A stretch of 64,000 nt of DNA from Halichondria panicea (lineage: Eukaryota; Porifera; Demospongiae; Suberitida; Halichondriidae), in assembly GCF_963675165.1 (NCBI RefSeq), contig NC_087386.1, positions 4,408,169 through 4,472,168 on the forward strand, written 5' to 3'. Positions 12,569-25,100 of this stretch are shown here, piece after piece. Numbering within the stretch: position 1 is the first letter of the stretch; each line of letters starts with the position of its first letter. The notes beneath the pieces are model-generated. The model saw nothing but the letters and a program-made list of their open reading frames with translations. It was not told where the DNA came from and made no database searches. The translations under genes and the position numbers were made by a program.

Positions 12569-13118
12569 GCTTGTACAGTGCATGGCATAGCTGGTGATAA
12601 TTATATCCATCTGGAATGACTCTCTGGGCATATGCTGTTTGTCTGATTATGCTGAGAGAATGTGAGACAAAGATTAGGTCTTTTTGTTCCGCAGTTATTC
12701 TTGATCAATATGATTGTTTTTGTACTGAATCTGTAAAATATGAACTGTAACATAATAGAGTTGCCTTGCTTGCTCACTTTCTAGCTATAGCTTACGAGTC
12801 AGGTCTCATCACAGAGACATCCAGTTACTGGGTTGGGCTCGAAAATGACTGCATTTTAGGCGCACTCTCAAATATAAGCGTATATATATAGAGCTCTGCT
12901 ATTGACCCCATGCATGAGCTGCATGCGCTAATAATCCAGTTTCTTGTTTTTGGTATTGTTTTTGGTATGTTCTCTTTATGGCCATTCCTATAATTATTAT
13001 AGCAACTCAATTTTACATGGGTCATAATTATTTAGTGCATGCATGCATGTATCATTGTCCATTGTACCACCCTCTTTCTCTAGGTTTTGTTCAGACCATT
13101 AACTGTACTGCACTCCCA
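12569..13118. promoter_or_regulatory. Upstream region of the 2A/Death/Roco gene
   Basis: The region is non-coding apart from an open frame running into the first exon from 12978. A TATATATATA run at 12881-12890 is a possible core-promoter element. A possible 3' splice site TTTCTCTAG ends at 13083, so an upstream 5' UTR exon cannot be excluded. Confidence 0.25.
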
Positions 13119-16100
13119 ATGGAACAATATTTGTCTAAACTCTTCTCTGATCACAAGGAGAAAAAAACATGCTTTCGAATAGAGTTGAGAAAATATCGTA
13201 ACAGTAACAAACGTTGTTCAACAGATACAACCTGGATAACCGGTTTGGACAAGACACCACAAATATTGGAGGTGGATTTTTTGTTGCTGATTATAGCTGG
13301 AGATATCGAAACTAACCCTGGCCCTGTTCTTACAACACTGACACTCTCAACTCTTCATGAAGAATTAGTTGAGTTGACTAATCCACTTCTTTTTGGTAAA
13401 CACTTGGGCATTCCTCAGTTGGTATTGGACAAACTTCATCCAAATGGTATGTGCTATAATTATGCATGCACGCATTAAGTTAATGCACCTTCTCTCTAAT
13501 TATAGTAGCATATGCATGTGAGTCAGTGATAGAATGCAATTTCAGTGAATTGATGGTCGATCATTACCCACTCTTTGTGATCTGGATTCTGCCTGCATGC
13601 AGCAAAATTAATCAATGCAAACATGTTCATCATTATCTATGATGCACTTGTCAGTGAGTAGTTGGGTCCACTTAGTTGAGGGAACCCTATAATTAAGGGT
13701 GCACATACAGTGCATCCAGTCTAGAGAGTTGAATACCACAAATGTATGAGTACAGTTGTACGGTATAGACTCTAGTTAATCCGGTCACCGTTGGGACAGT
13801 ACAGCTTGGTCAGAATAGCGAGGTGGCCCCAGGAAATAACCGCGGCTAAAAAACCGACCTTACCTCGAATATAAATTTTATGCGGTTCTGCCTCGAGGAT
13901 AATTATGGTCTCAAGTGTAATCCATTGCCAAACCATACCCAAAACGTCATATCCGGCCATTATAAAATTACATGAAAACCTTGTTTGGGGCAGCCAGCAC
14001 TGACCAGTATATGGAAAAGCGAGTGGCCGCATTTCAGGATGAGTGTTGTGCAGTAAACATCTAGCTAGTATACTATTCTGTGCCAAATCAAATGGCCGAT
14101 ATATCGAGGTGGCCGTACGTACTTCAGAGAGCCGAAATAGCGACAGTCTACTGTTCTTAAAAGATTGGAATATTTCTAAGAAATTATGCTGACACCATTG
14201 TGTACGTGAATGAATAAGATACAACATTATTAAACAAAAATCTATTGTGGGAAATAATGGTGAAAGCGGGGGTGATCATATAGAAAATAATGTGTGTAAC
14301 ATCGATTATCTTCGGAAAACTAAAGTCTTTCTTTTCTGATTAAAAGTTAGACAATTATTTTATTTCAAGCTTACTATATGTGTAGCAGTGGCGGATCCAG
14401 GGGGAGATCCCAGGGTGCTCCTTTCAGTCTAGATATTGTGGCTTTACTACAGCCTACCAGCTAGTTATTTATCAGTTTTTGTAGCTATTGTCAATGATTG
14501 TACCTGTTGTTTTGATGTATCAACTGCCAAAGGAGTGTTCAGGTTAGCCTATAGGCTAGATAGTTGACTGTTTGTAGTTGGACTCCGCCCAATTAGACTG
14601 TTCGTGGCAGCTAGCTAGCTCTACGCAAGTCTATTATGGGACTTCCCCTGTGATTTTCCCTAGTCATGTGTGACCGGAAGTGGACGTAATCCCAAAAAAT
14701 TTTGCTCTGTGCGGGAATTCCACTACGCGCTCGTAGTTTGGAACCGCCCTTTCATTTTTCCTGGATCCGCCACTGTGTAGATACGTAAGCAATATCAAAC
14801 CTTGCGTAAAATAGCCAAAGTTCTATAGATGTTGTGACGAAGTCCTAAACCTTAGCCGGAATCTGTTGGTCTTTCCTCTCCCTAACCGATTAGCCATTAT
14901 TTGTAACAATTGTTTACTGTTCTATTATCACCACAAACCCACCATGCAACTTTCGTTGCTATGGAAACATTTTTAGTAGCTTATTCATTCACCTCAGAGG
15001 AGGAACGCCAGGGTCAATAGGGTCACGTTTAATTAAGGATTATTGTTCTGGGTTCTTGACCTTTGTTGCATATATATAGCAGCTTAGCGCTTCTGTTCTT
15101 TATTTGCCTGCTTGGAAAGCTTACTATACCTAGATCTATCCAGTGCAGCAAGCCAGTATACATCAAAATTTATACCCTAGCCACGGAAGGCTAATTTCCA
15201 TATCTTGTGGTTTTGAAGAATACAATAAAAGGTCAAAGGTTGCAATTAAATCCTAGATCTCCTCTCTCAAGCTGATTCCTCTGGGGCGCGATAGCTCAAC
15301 CGATTTCTGTTGTTATTATAAAGAGGATCAAGCTATTGGTGGTGTATAAACTCAGGGGCGTGAGGGTAAACTCAGTTTTACATGTAAAACATAGGGCCAC
15401 GTGGTGTTTTAATTAGTGACCTTTTGACCCTGGCATTCCTCCTCTGCATTCACCTATACAAAATGGCAGCACCATTTCTTAGAAATGTTCCAATCAAAAG
15501 ATATTAACATTTAAGTACAACTATACTCACACGTTTGTGGTGTTCTACTCTCTAGACTGGATCATGATGCACTAATGATTCTGTTTCCATCTGAACCCAT
15601 TGCCCTACCCCACTGACCCACAGACATTTGCCATCGATTGGTATAATTATAGGCAGCGACTGATCTGTATCAATAACAAAAACAAGCATCTTCCCATCAT
15701 GTCTATAAATTAATGCTTCTCTCCTAATTTCATGCAGACGTCAGTGAACAGAAAAATACCCTGCTTCAGTACATTGCTAATAACTATGAACTATACGGAT
15801 TTGATTGGGAGAAAATCGCTGATGCTCTTGATATAATTTTATTGAGAGACCTGGCCACAAAGCTGAGGTCTAAATATTGTCAACATGGTAATGATTTGTT
15901 ATGGCTATGTGATGATAAAGTTATTACATGATTGATTTCCAAATTATCTACCGGTATGTCATTGTAGATCATTCATCTTCGAGTGATGAGTATCTTTCAG
16001 CAGAAGAGCCCCCTTCAAGTGATGAGCATCATTCAGCAGAAGAGCCCCCACCGGTGCAATTATGTGAGTTTCTAATGCGCATAGTAATCATTTGTGATAT

Positions 16101-19100
16101 GTACTACCGTTCAATCATTTGTGATGTACTACCAACGGTATAGTACATATCACAAATGATTACTACTGTATACTCTTCCGAGATTACGCCCACCCCCACT
16201 TTTGAGAGAAAGTTTCTGCATTGGCTAATTTGCCTTGAGAATATGCCCACCAGAAAGTGATGCATTTATTTTGTCAGTGAGAGCAGAAAATGTTTAGCAG
16301 TTTATTGATTATAGCTCAGACAATTGTCTTGTGTGGTCGACAAAATCTAGCCCTTCGTGATCATCGTGACAGTGGTACAGATGCATGTAGAAGGTGCACA
16401 GTCGGCAAGCACAAACCATGGCAACTTTAGGGCCTTGATAAACTTACAAATTATCAGCTGGAGACACCACCCGTAGAGAACATCTCGAGAAGGCAGGTAG
16501 GAATGCCACTTAGATACATACCCTGACATACAAAACCAGATCATCAGTATCCTTGGTGACCAAATCTGTGAGAAGATTTTAAGGAAGGTTCGTAGCAGTG
16601 CCTGATAGCAGATGAGGTCACTGATTGCTCCAACAGAGAACAACTCTGGCCTGAGGTATGTTGAGCCAGGGTCTTGTTTACAATTTAACCTGGTTCACAT
16701 GGAAACCTCTATAAGAACAAAAACACAAAACTTACAAGAAGTTGACTGCCAGAGAGATTGTTCAGACTCTTTGAAAGCTTCGATCTGGGAGGCTTTGATT
16801 TCTATGATAAATTAAACATACCATGTAGATTACACCAATCCATTGTGACATACCGTAAACATCCATTAGCACGAGTATGTTGGTCATCTATCTATATAGA
16901 TCTACTCCTCTATACAGAAGTGCTTGCGCCCCAGACGATCCTGCTTGAGAGAAGCAACATTTGATGCATTTTTCAAACAAATTAGCCGCTAAAGGGTATG
17001 CATTTTGTGTACTAGCTGCTTTGCTGCCTGCATAGTATTATAGGTATATATATCAACTTTCCAAAGGCAAATAAACAATCAAAAACGGTAGCTGCTAGAT
17101 GAAAAAATACGATGCGCAGGAGTTAAGAATGTAAGACAACAATTTGGTTCATTAAAAGTGTCCCTATTGATTCCAGTGTACCTCTTCTGGGATGCAGTGA
17201 GAACAAGAACTAACAAAACACAACACAGTCCATGCAGTTAGGCTGAGGAGTTGGCAGTGTTCATCTTAATGTATCGTTGTGTTGCCACAAGCTAGTGCAT
17301 GCATGTGTGGAGATCAGTGTTTTGAGCAGAGTGAGGTATAATTATATATTGCAAATGTACAATTGTATACTGCGCCATCATCTAAACCTGTTCATATTTG
17401 TATAGCAGTGCAGACTGTTTTTTCTTCTGATACTCTAGAGCGATAGAAAGCAAGCACACACTGTATATACGTATATATAGCTTTCAGTTTCAAAACTGTT
17501 GTTGGTTGTCACTCTACTAGATCTTCTTCAAAAAAGCTGCCTTCTACAAGCTCTACTGATTTTCTATTTGTCTTTTGGCCGTCTTTTTTCTCCTAACTGG
17601 TCCTCGACTTGGAAAAATGTTTTGATGCTACACATCCTTCACATGTCGTCATGTGCAGGTTCAGTGCTGCACATCGGTTACCAACTAATATTATTATGGA
17701 TGGCAAGCACTTGCAGTTACAGTCACAGACTCCCTAGTATCATCATAATAATTAGTGTCAGGCTTTGTAAAACAATTATACATACATGCCTGTATAATAG
17801 CTCTCTCCATCCGGCACACAATAATAATCTGTAGTGCATGCATGCGTGGAACACAAAGCTGCATTGCTATAATTTATATTCTTTTGATCATAAACTTGTT
17901 TATAGATCTCTATTACCAACTGTACAGCCCTGACACCATCATCTCAAGTACAAACTCGAAAATATTATCTACGAAATGTCTCAATATTGCTGAACCACGA
18001 ATATTATGTCCTCCGAAAATTACCCGCTATATGTTTTTTTGCAATGATTATAATTAATGGTTTTATGATTAAGGGGATATAAATTATTAATTTAATAATA
18101 ATCAGGCTCAGCCATGAACCACCTCAATACTAATTAAGAATGCATGGTTTTATTTCCTAAGGTTTACTGCATGCATGGCTTTCGAATGTTTTAAGAGAGC
18201 CATTTAATTTATCATAGTTTACAAATTATAGGCTGCAGTGTATCATCATGCATGCATGAAGCTGTATATATACTTTTCAATTATACATGCAGCTGATCTG
18301 CCGAGAGTAGGACTTCAAGAACGGTTTCTAGTGCCAGACCCTGTTCCATCTCAGCAGCCTACCGAGGGTTCTCTAGTACCAACTAGGACTTCATTATCAG
18401 TAGCACTGGGTCCTCCTGGACCCTCACCAAGTATACCACCACTAGTAAATGAAAAAGGTGACTGTAATTTATATCGGCTTGAGAATACACAGTTTCAATA
18501 CTTATAATTGTACTGTATATTTGATTATTTATACATAGTTAGATGTATACATGCAGGTCAGAATCTTCACTGCAATATAAAAAAAAAAAAAAAAAATTCT
18601 AACAAAATTACATTATAATGCTAGTTAAATATGGCCTTCAGTTGGTTTTATATACTCAATTGTGTTACTCTACTACCGGAAAAATGTTATCAATTAGGCG
18701 AATTTATATAGGTGAGGTTTGCCAATTTATAAAGCGCAATGTCCTGGTAATGCGCACACATGCACACGCATGCATATACCATAGTTGCCCATGCACGTAC
18801 CTGATTTGCACAGTTGCAGGTGTGACACAGACAGAGGAGCTCTATGGATTCCTTTGAGTTTGAGAGCTGCTAGCACGCCTAGAGTATAGATGGAGTAGTA
18901 TAGGATGATCATTGATCTGCATGCAGAAAAGACATGCATACTGAAACTCAATTGAATTATGCATTCGCACCTATAATGCACATTATGTAACCTCAATATT
19001 GCCACTTTTCTGTGTCAAATTAGCAATAATAATTATAATTATTGTGTTTTTTTTCTGTGCAGGTATTATTATGCTAATGAAAAGACACAATGTTACTGAT

Positions 19101-22100
19101 AAGCAACTCAACACTGAATTACGGGAAGCTGATTTTTCCCACTTGGCTAAATATTTTGATAGGATTGAGCTCTATGTTTACGAGATGGATTTGACTCCTT
19201 CTGAACAAGGCGATGTGACACTGAAGGGAAATCACAACATTCAAGATGCAATGATTATGTGCTTGTCTTACTGGCGAAGACACAATCCTTCGAAAGCGAC
19301 ATACAAATCTCTGTTGAAGATCTTAGTGAGTCTTGACCAAGGATTGATAGCTGATAACGTGTGTCAGTACTTGGCGCAGAAAAATGGTGAGTATTACACT
19401 ATTTATAGCAAGTGTTCACTTAATTGAGTCTCATTCACACGCACATGCAGATTAATGTTAATAGTGCTTGTTAATCCTAGCTGCAAGAGTGAGAAGAGAG
19501 TTGCAAGGCAGGCTCTACTGTACTGATGCAGGAGCCATTACTATGATTTTATCTTGTAAACTTTGTACTTTTGTCAGCATCAATCATGGGCGATCATTTC
19601 CCACTCTTTGAGTTTCCCTGTGATTATATTATATGCAGCAAAATTACCTTACGAACATTATGATATCTATGTGTATTAGCCAAGGGCGTAGCCAGGGGGG
19701 TGCTAGGGGTGCTCGAGCACCCCCAACCAGCCTGAGTCAAGTATACAAATCACAGAAAAATGTATCTGATTACGGTATCCAACTGAGCACCCCTTCTCTT
19801 CCAGTTCTTGCTGCAGTTAGGCTGTTAGCTAACTAGTATAATATTATAGGCAAGGAAAACGATTCAGTCTCTAAATTGTGAGCTATTCTGGCTTAAATCG
19901 TTCTCTTTTGTGATCGTGGCCAGCTTCTCTATGCAAATAAGCGTTCAGCCACGCCCAACTTGGGAGATAAGTTAATTATGACGTCATTAATAAGAGGTGT
20001 CACCCAAATTTCGGCACTGCGCGGCGCTAAAAATTGGGCGCTTTGCGCCCTCTTTCATCTATGATAGCTCTCCAAAATCCTGGCTACGCCGCTGGTCAGT
20101 CATACAGTAACCACATTGCACAAAATGAATCATTTCTGACACAATGCTATTTTTTGTTTCTATAGAAGACCAGCCAACAAAACCCAAAGGTGAAGAGTAC
20201 TATGCACCCACTTGGTACACAAATTCTGCAATCACAATCATAATAATTATAGTCTGAATAGTTTGTTTATGAAAACTTATTTTTTATCTTCACAGTTACG
20301 CCTGAAACAACTGTAGCTCAGTTGAACCAACAGTGTTCTAATGACGCTCTTCTCCAGTTGTCTGCCAAGATTGTAGCCTCGATCCCAGGCCGAGTTTTCG
20401 CTTTTATAACGGTTAGGCGAACAACTGGGCCTGGTACTAGTTGTCTGCGCATGCGTCAAATTTTCATTGTATATTTGTGGTCGGCAAAAATATTTAATAA
20501 ATCAATAATAGAAATTTGTACACAGAAAATGCACAGAGTGAGTACACAAAAGATGCACATAGGGAGCTGCTTCACAAAGGCCTGGGGAGTTGCCAGTTGT
20601 GCTGCAGCACAATTACAGTGACCCAGGGCAACTTCAGGATGATTGAATGCCTTCAAATTACGTTTCAAAAAGATTTAGCAGGCTGCTGGACTTCTCTGAT
20701 TCTAGGCCCCAACTCGTAAACTCATTGCTTGAGAAAACGTAGATTCTCTTGATGTCTCTGAGCTACCCAGCAACGCTCGAATGAGCAGGTCATACTCCAG
20801 TCCTGTGTCTGTGAGTATAGGACAATATTAAAAGAAACCAAAGACGGTTAAACCCTTACCTCAAACTGTCCAGTCTCGTCCGTTAGTATAGCCAAGAGGA
20901 GTACTGTTGGGACAGCTGGATATTAGCCATTGCTCCTGTACAGAGAAGTAGACATTTTAAATACGTGTAGAAATTTCTCGGTTATAGTGTCATTGTCGAC
21001 GAGCTGATGATGGCAGCACCAAGTTCTCTAGCTCACACTCTTCACTTGATCCACCATATTAATGATGAAACTATAGTCTACCTACATTCTTGCCAAACAT
21101 GAACAAGACTTGATAGCATAGCCGGCCATAGGGCCCACACAAAAATATCTGACCTTAACAAGCTTGACAAAGCTTTATACCTCTTCCCTTGTTGTTCAGT
21201 CTTCAGAATAAGCTTCAGAGAAGAGAGAAGCTTCAGCTAAGAGCCATTCCAATCGATTCCAATCGATTCCAATAATGATAAAACGGGAACTGACTTCTAG
21301 TACACGATAGTACACGAATATAAATGTCACAAAAGTGAACGAGAATATCCATTCGTCAGAATCTGACGAACGACTGACGCATGCGCAGACAACTAGTACC
21401 AGGCCCAGTTGTTCGCCTAACCGTTATAAAAGCGAAAACTCGGCCTGGGATCGAGGCTACCAAGATTGCTGACTATAATGGTTTCAAAGTCAGGCTGGGC
21501 CTCAGTGATGCTGAAATTAACGCTATTGATCTGACAATTAGTGATATTCCAGGAAGGTTTTACGCTGCTCTGAAAAAGTGGAAGAGTAAAGGCATGTTTG
21601 ATTCGACAGCTACTTATGGTCGATTAGTGGAAATCGCTAGGATATTGGAGGATGGAGAGGCATTTCAGAGTATTAAACGTGCCTGTATTGAGCATACAAG
21701 TAAGTTGTATTGTACCTATAAAAGTTTGAGTTCACACTCAAACATTAAATAAACTGTACATTCTAGAGGAATAAACTTTTTGCTATAATAATTATTATAG
21801 GCCGCTGAGAGGGTATATACTTGAGGTAACAAGACATGCAGCGGACATAATTTTAACTATTATATTATTTTGCATGCTCTTCATATTTTTTCTAGTTAGT
21901 ATAAAAAAAATTATGTAACTGGACTGACTGTGTACTGACTGTATTGTAGTTATTATGCCTCGAGGCGTAGCCGCACGAGGGATACGGTAAAGCTGTCTGT
22001 GTGTCTGTCTGTGTGTCTGTGTGTCTGTGTGTCTGTTCCAGCTGTAACTGCTCAACGGTTGCAATGCGACGAAAACTAACAGCTTCTATAGGCTTCTAGC

Positions 22101-25100
22101 CACGTTCTCTTGGATTTTGATTCGTGGATTAGCAAACTAAAGCTTCTTTCTCGAGTTATGGCTAGTTTGACTCACATTGAAGGCTGTTGCAGTCTCTTTA
22201 GAATCTTTCATAGCATCATCTGTCCGCACAAACTTCTATTCAACATATGAGTTAGCCTTGCACTAGCTAAAGCGCTAGCTTTTTGTTAGCTACAAGACTC
22301 AGAAAATACCTGTTAATTAAAACAGCTAGCTAGCTAGCAGTAGCCATTTGTGAAATTGGACACACCCTTTAATTATTCCAGTGGATGTAATGCGCATGCG
22401 CGCTCATTCCCTATGTGTGATATCCAAGATCCAGATCCAGATCCTCCTGGCAGAATCATATTTTTCTTGAGGGCCTGGTAAGCCACAAAACACTACTATA
22501 ATTATAACAATATAGATAACAATATGCATGTACACAAGTCTTTTCTTCTTAGATATTATATACACTGAACTACAGATCCTGGAATAATCAATTTTCTTCT
22601 TTCTTGAGGTCCTGGTATTAAAGCCACATAATACAACAATAGATGCATGTAAATAAGTCTTTTCTTCTCAGTGACTTTATATAAATAAGCTAACTTTATG
22701 AAATAATTAAATTAATTAGTAAAATTAATTATGCACTTCGGCTTATAATTAAAATCTTCTTCTTTGTTGCTTCCTAGATCCTTGAGGTCCTGGTATAAAA
22801 TCAGCCACTAAACACAACAATGATACCATAATTATACAATTGAAGTCAGTTTTAGACAGATTATTTTATACACTTTTCCTTTTCTATACTTCCTCTTCTA
22901 TACTTCCTCTTCTATACTTTTGAGCGAAAGCAAATCATGGCGAGAGGCATTAGCACAGTGCCAGCTTGAACACTAGTTAGTTTCTGTCATGCGTGCATAT
23001 ATTACGTTATGTATTATGATGTATGCATGTGCTCACATGAGGTGATATAGTTCTATATTGAATGAACAGTGTTACATATAGTTGTGTAAAAGTTTCATAT
23101 TTTTGTGTAGTATAATAGAGACCATCTATATATAATAATTATAATAACACTATTATACGTTAATGGCTCCTATTATTATAAACATGCCATATGCCATGAG
23201 GTCAAGGCGACGTCTTCACTCACTGCATGCATAGCCACGTTACAATTCAATCAAAGTTTGAATCTAGACTGGAGGCATGCCTTTCTACGGTCCAGTGGCA
23301 TAGCCAGGGGGTGGCAAAGGGGGCAAATGCCCCCCCTTTTTCTGGATCTCTACTACTCTGCTCAAGTTATTGTATCTGATTATCTTGCTGAGCACTCCCT
23401 TTCTTTGGAATCTTGCTGCAGTTAGCTAGCTATATAGTAGGCAAGCAAAACGATTTAGTCTCTAAACTGTGAGCTATTCTGGTTTAAATCTATATATATA
23501 TAGACAGTTCTTGTTCTTTGCTAAACTAGCTTCTTCCATAGATAGTAAAGGAAAGGGATTGGAAACGCATTACGTCATACGGCTCAATCTTACTTACTGA
23601 CCTTAACCTCGATTACAGGCCCTTCATTGCGGCGTAAATTTGAGGCCAAATTGATATTGAGCATAATGAGTGCATGTGCCACAAGCTCAAGCTCAGGCTG
23701 GAGTACCTCAAGAGCTCATACTGTGGACAGTGTAGTTAAAGCATAGATTGAACTCTTCAATCTATGGTTAAAGGATAAAGGCTTCACGATGGCATCCATA
23801 TCAGCAAAAAAGCTAGATTTATTTTATCAGGAGCCCATAAATAAGAGAAGGAGCGGCTAACTTCAATGTATACTCGGGGATCACGTCTCGTAATTGCCGG
23901 TGAAACCGCACTTCCTTGTTTGGAAGCGACTAAGTGCTTGCAAACCGCAGCCCTGTATTGTGTATAACACGTGTAGGGATTCAACCACTTAAGTGACTCT
24001 GCATATATGGAAATGCGGTCATAACCACTTACGAAACGTGATCCCCGTAGTCAGCCTCTGACTATTTATGGGCTCCTGATTTTATTCATGACAAAAACGT
24101 ATTTATTCTTGACACTAATCATAAGCATGATAAGTGTATTGTACTCTAAGAATGTCATAATTATAATATTAAAGTGGTTGCACAGAGAGAATAAAAACAA
24201 AAACAGTGTATACACATATACAAGCAAAAATAAACACGTACATGCATACTTAATATGAGGTGAGGTTACTACATGTCTTATGGATGACATTGTTGAATTC
24301 ATGTCATCCTAGATGCTTTTGTTTTGTTGAGAGAGAGTGGGATCTGGTTAACGGTTGAGGAGGACTTGCACCTTTTCTTACGAGCTTTTTGCTTCACATC
24401 CTAAAAAGACAATTAATTAATCACTTTAAAAACATGATATAAAAGTTGCTGTAAATCACGAATAGATGCCCTGATCACTCCAAAATCAGTTGCATACTAC
24501 ATTCTAGCATGAGTACTACAATAATATAACACAATACAGCTAATCTGCAAAAGTATAATTGAGAAATAGCTTCCACAAAATGGTCACTATAGTACAACAT
24601 TTTTTAGATTGTAACTCACTAATCCATGCAATATGAGGCTTATGCTACATATCATACTATAGCTCTATTATGTAAGAACAAGATTCTCTCATGTAACCAA
24701 TCCATAATACCTTACATTGAGCAATAGAGCTTCTGTAAACAACTCACCCTAACTTTCAAGGTTTAAAAACACTTTTTGGGGTGCAATACACCATCCAAAC
24801 TTTATGGGACCACTACCATTGGAAAACTTATGTTTTTATGTACCCAAACAGCTTACTTGATTGGCTTGAACGCTGAAAGAATGATCTTGAAGCCCAAAAA
24901 TATAGCTCAAAAAACAACAAATGACCTTTTGCAATGAATAACATTAAAAATCGTAAGTAGGATTGTACCGTCCAACTTCTGTTGAAAACATTGGTGCACG
25001 TGATGCGTTTCCAATCCCTTTCCTATGCTTCTTCTTCAGAGGAGGTCGGACATCACTTGAACTTTCACTAATTATGACCTTTTAATGACATTCCAGGCCA

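Noticed and set aside
15282-15345. Sequence resembling a tRNA D-arm (GCGATAGCTCAACC)
   Set aside because: No acceptor stem, anticodon arm or T-loop could be formed, and it lies inside the 14995-15446 transposon.
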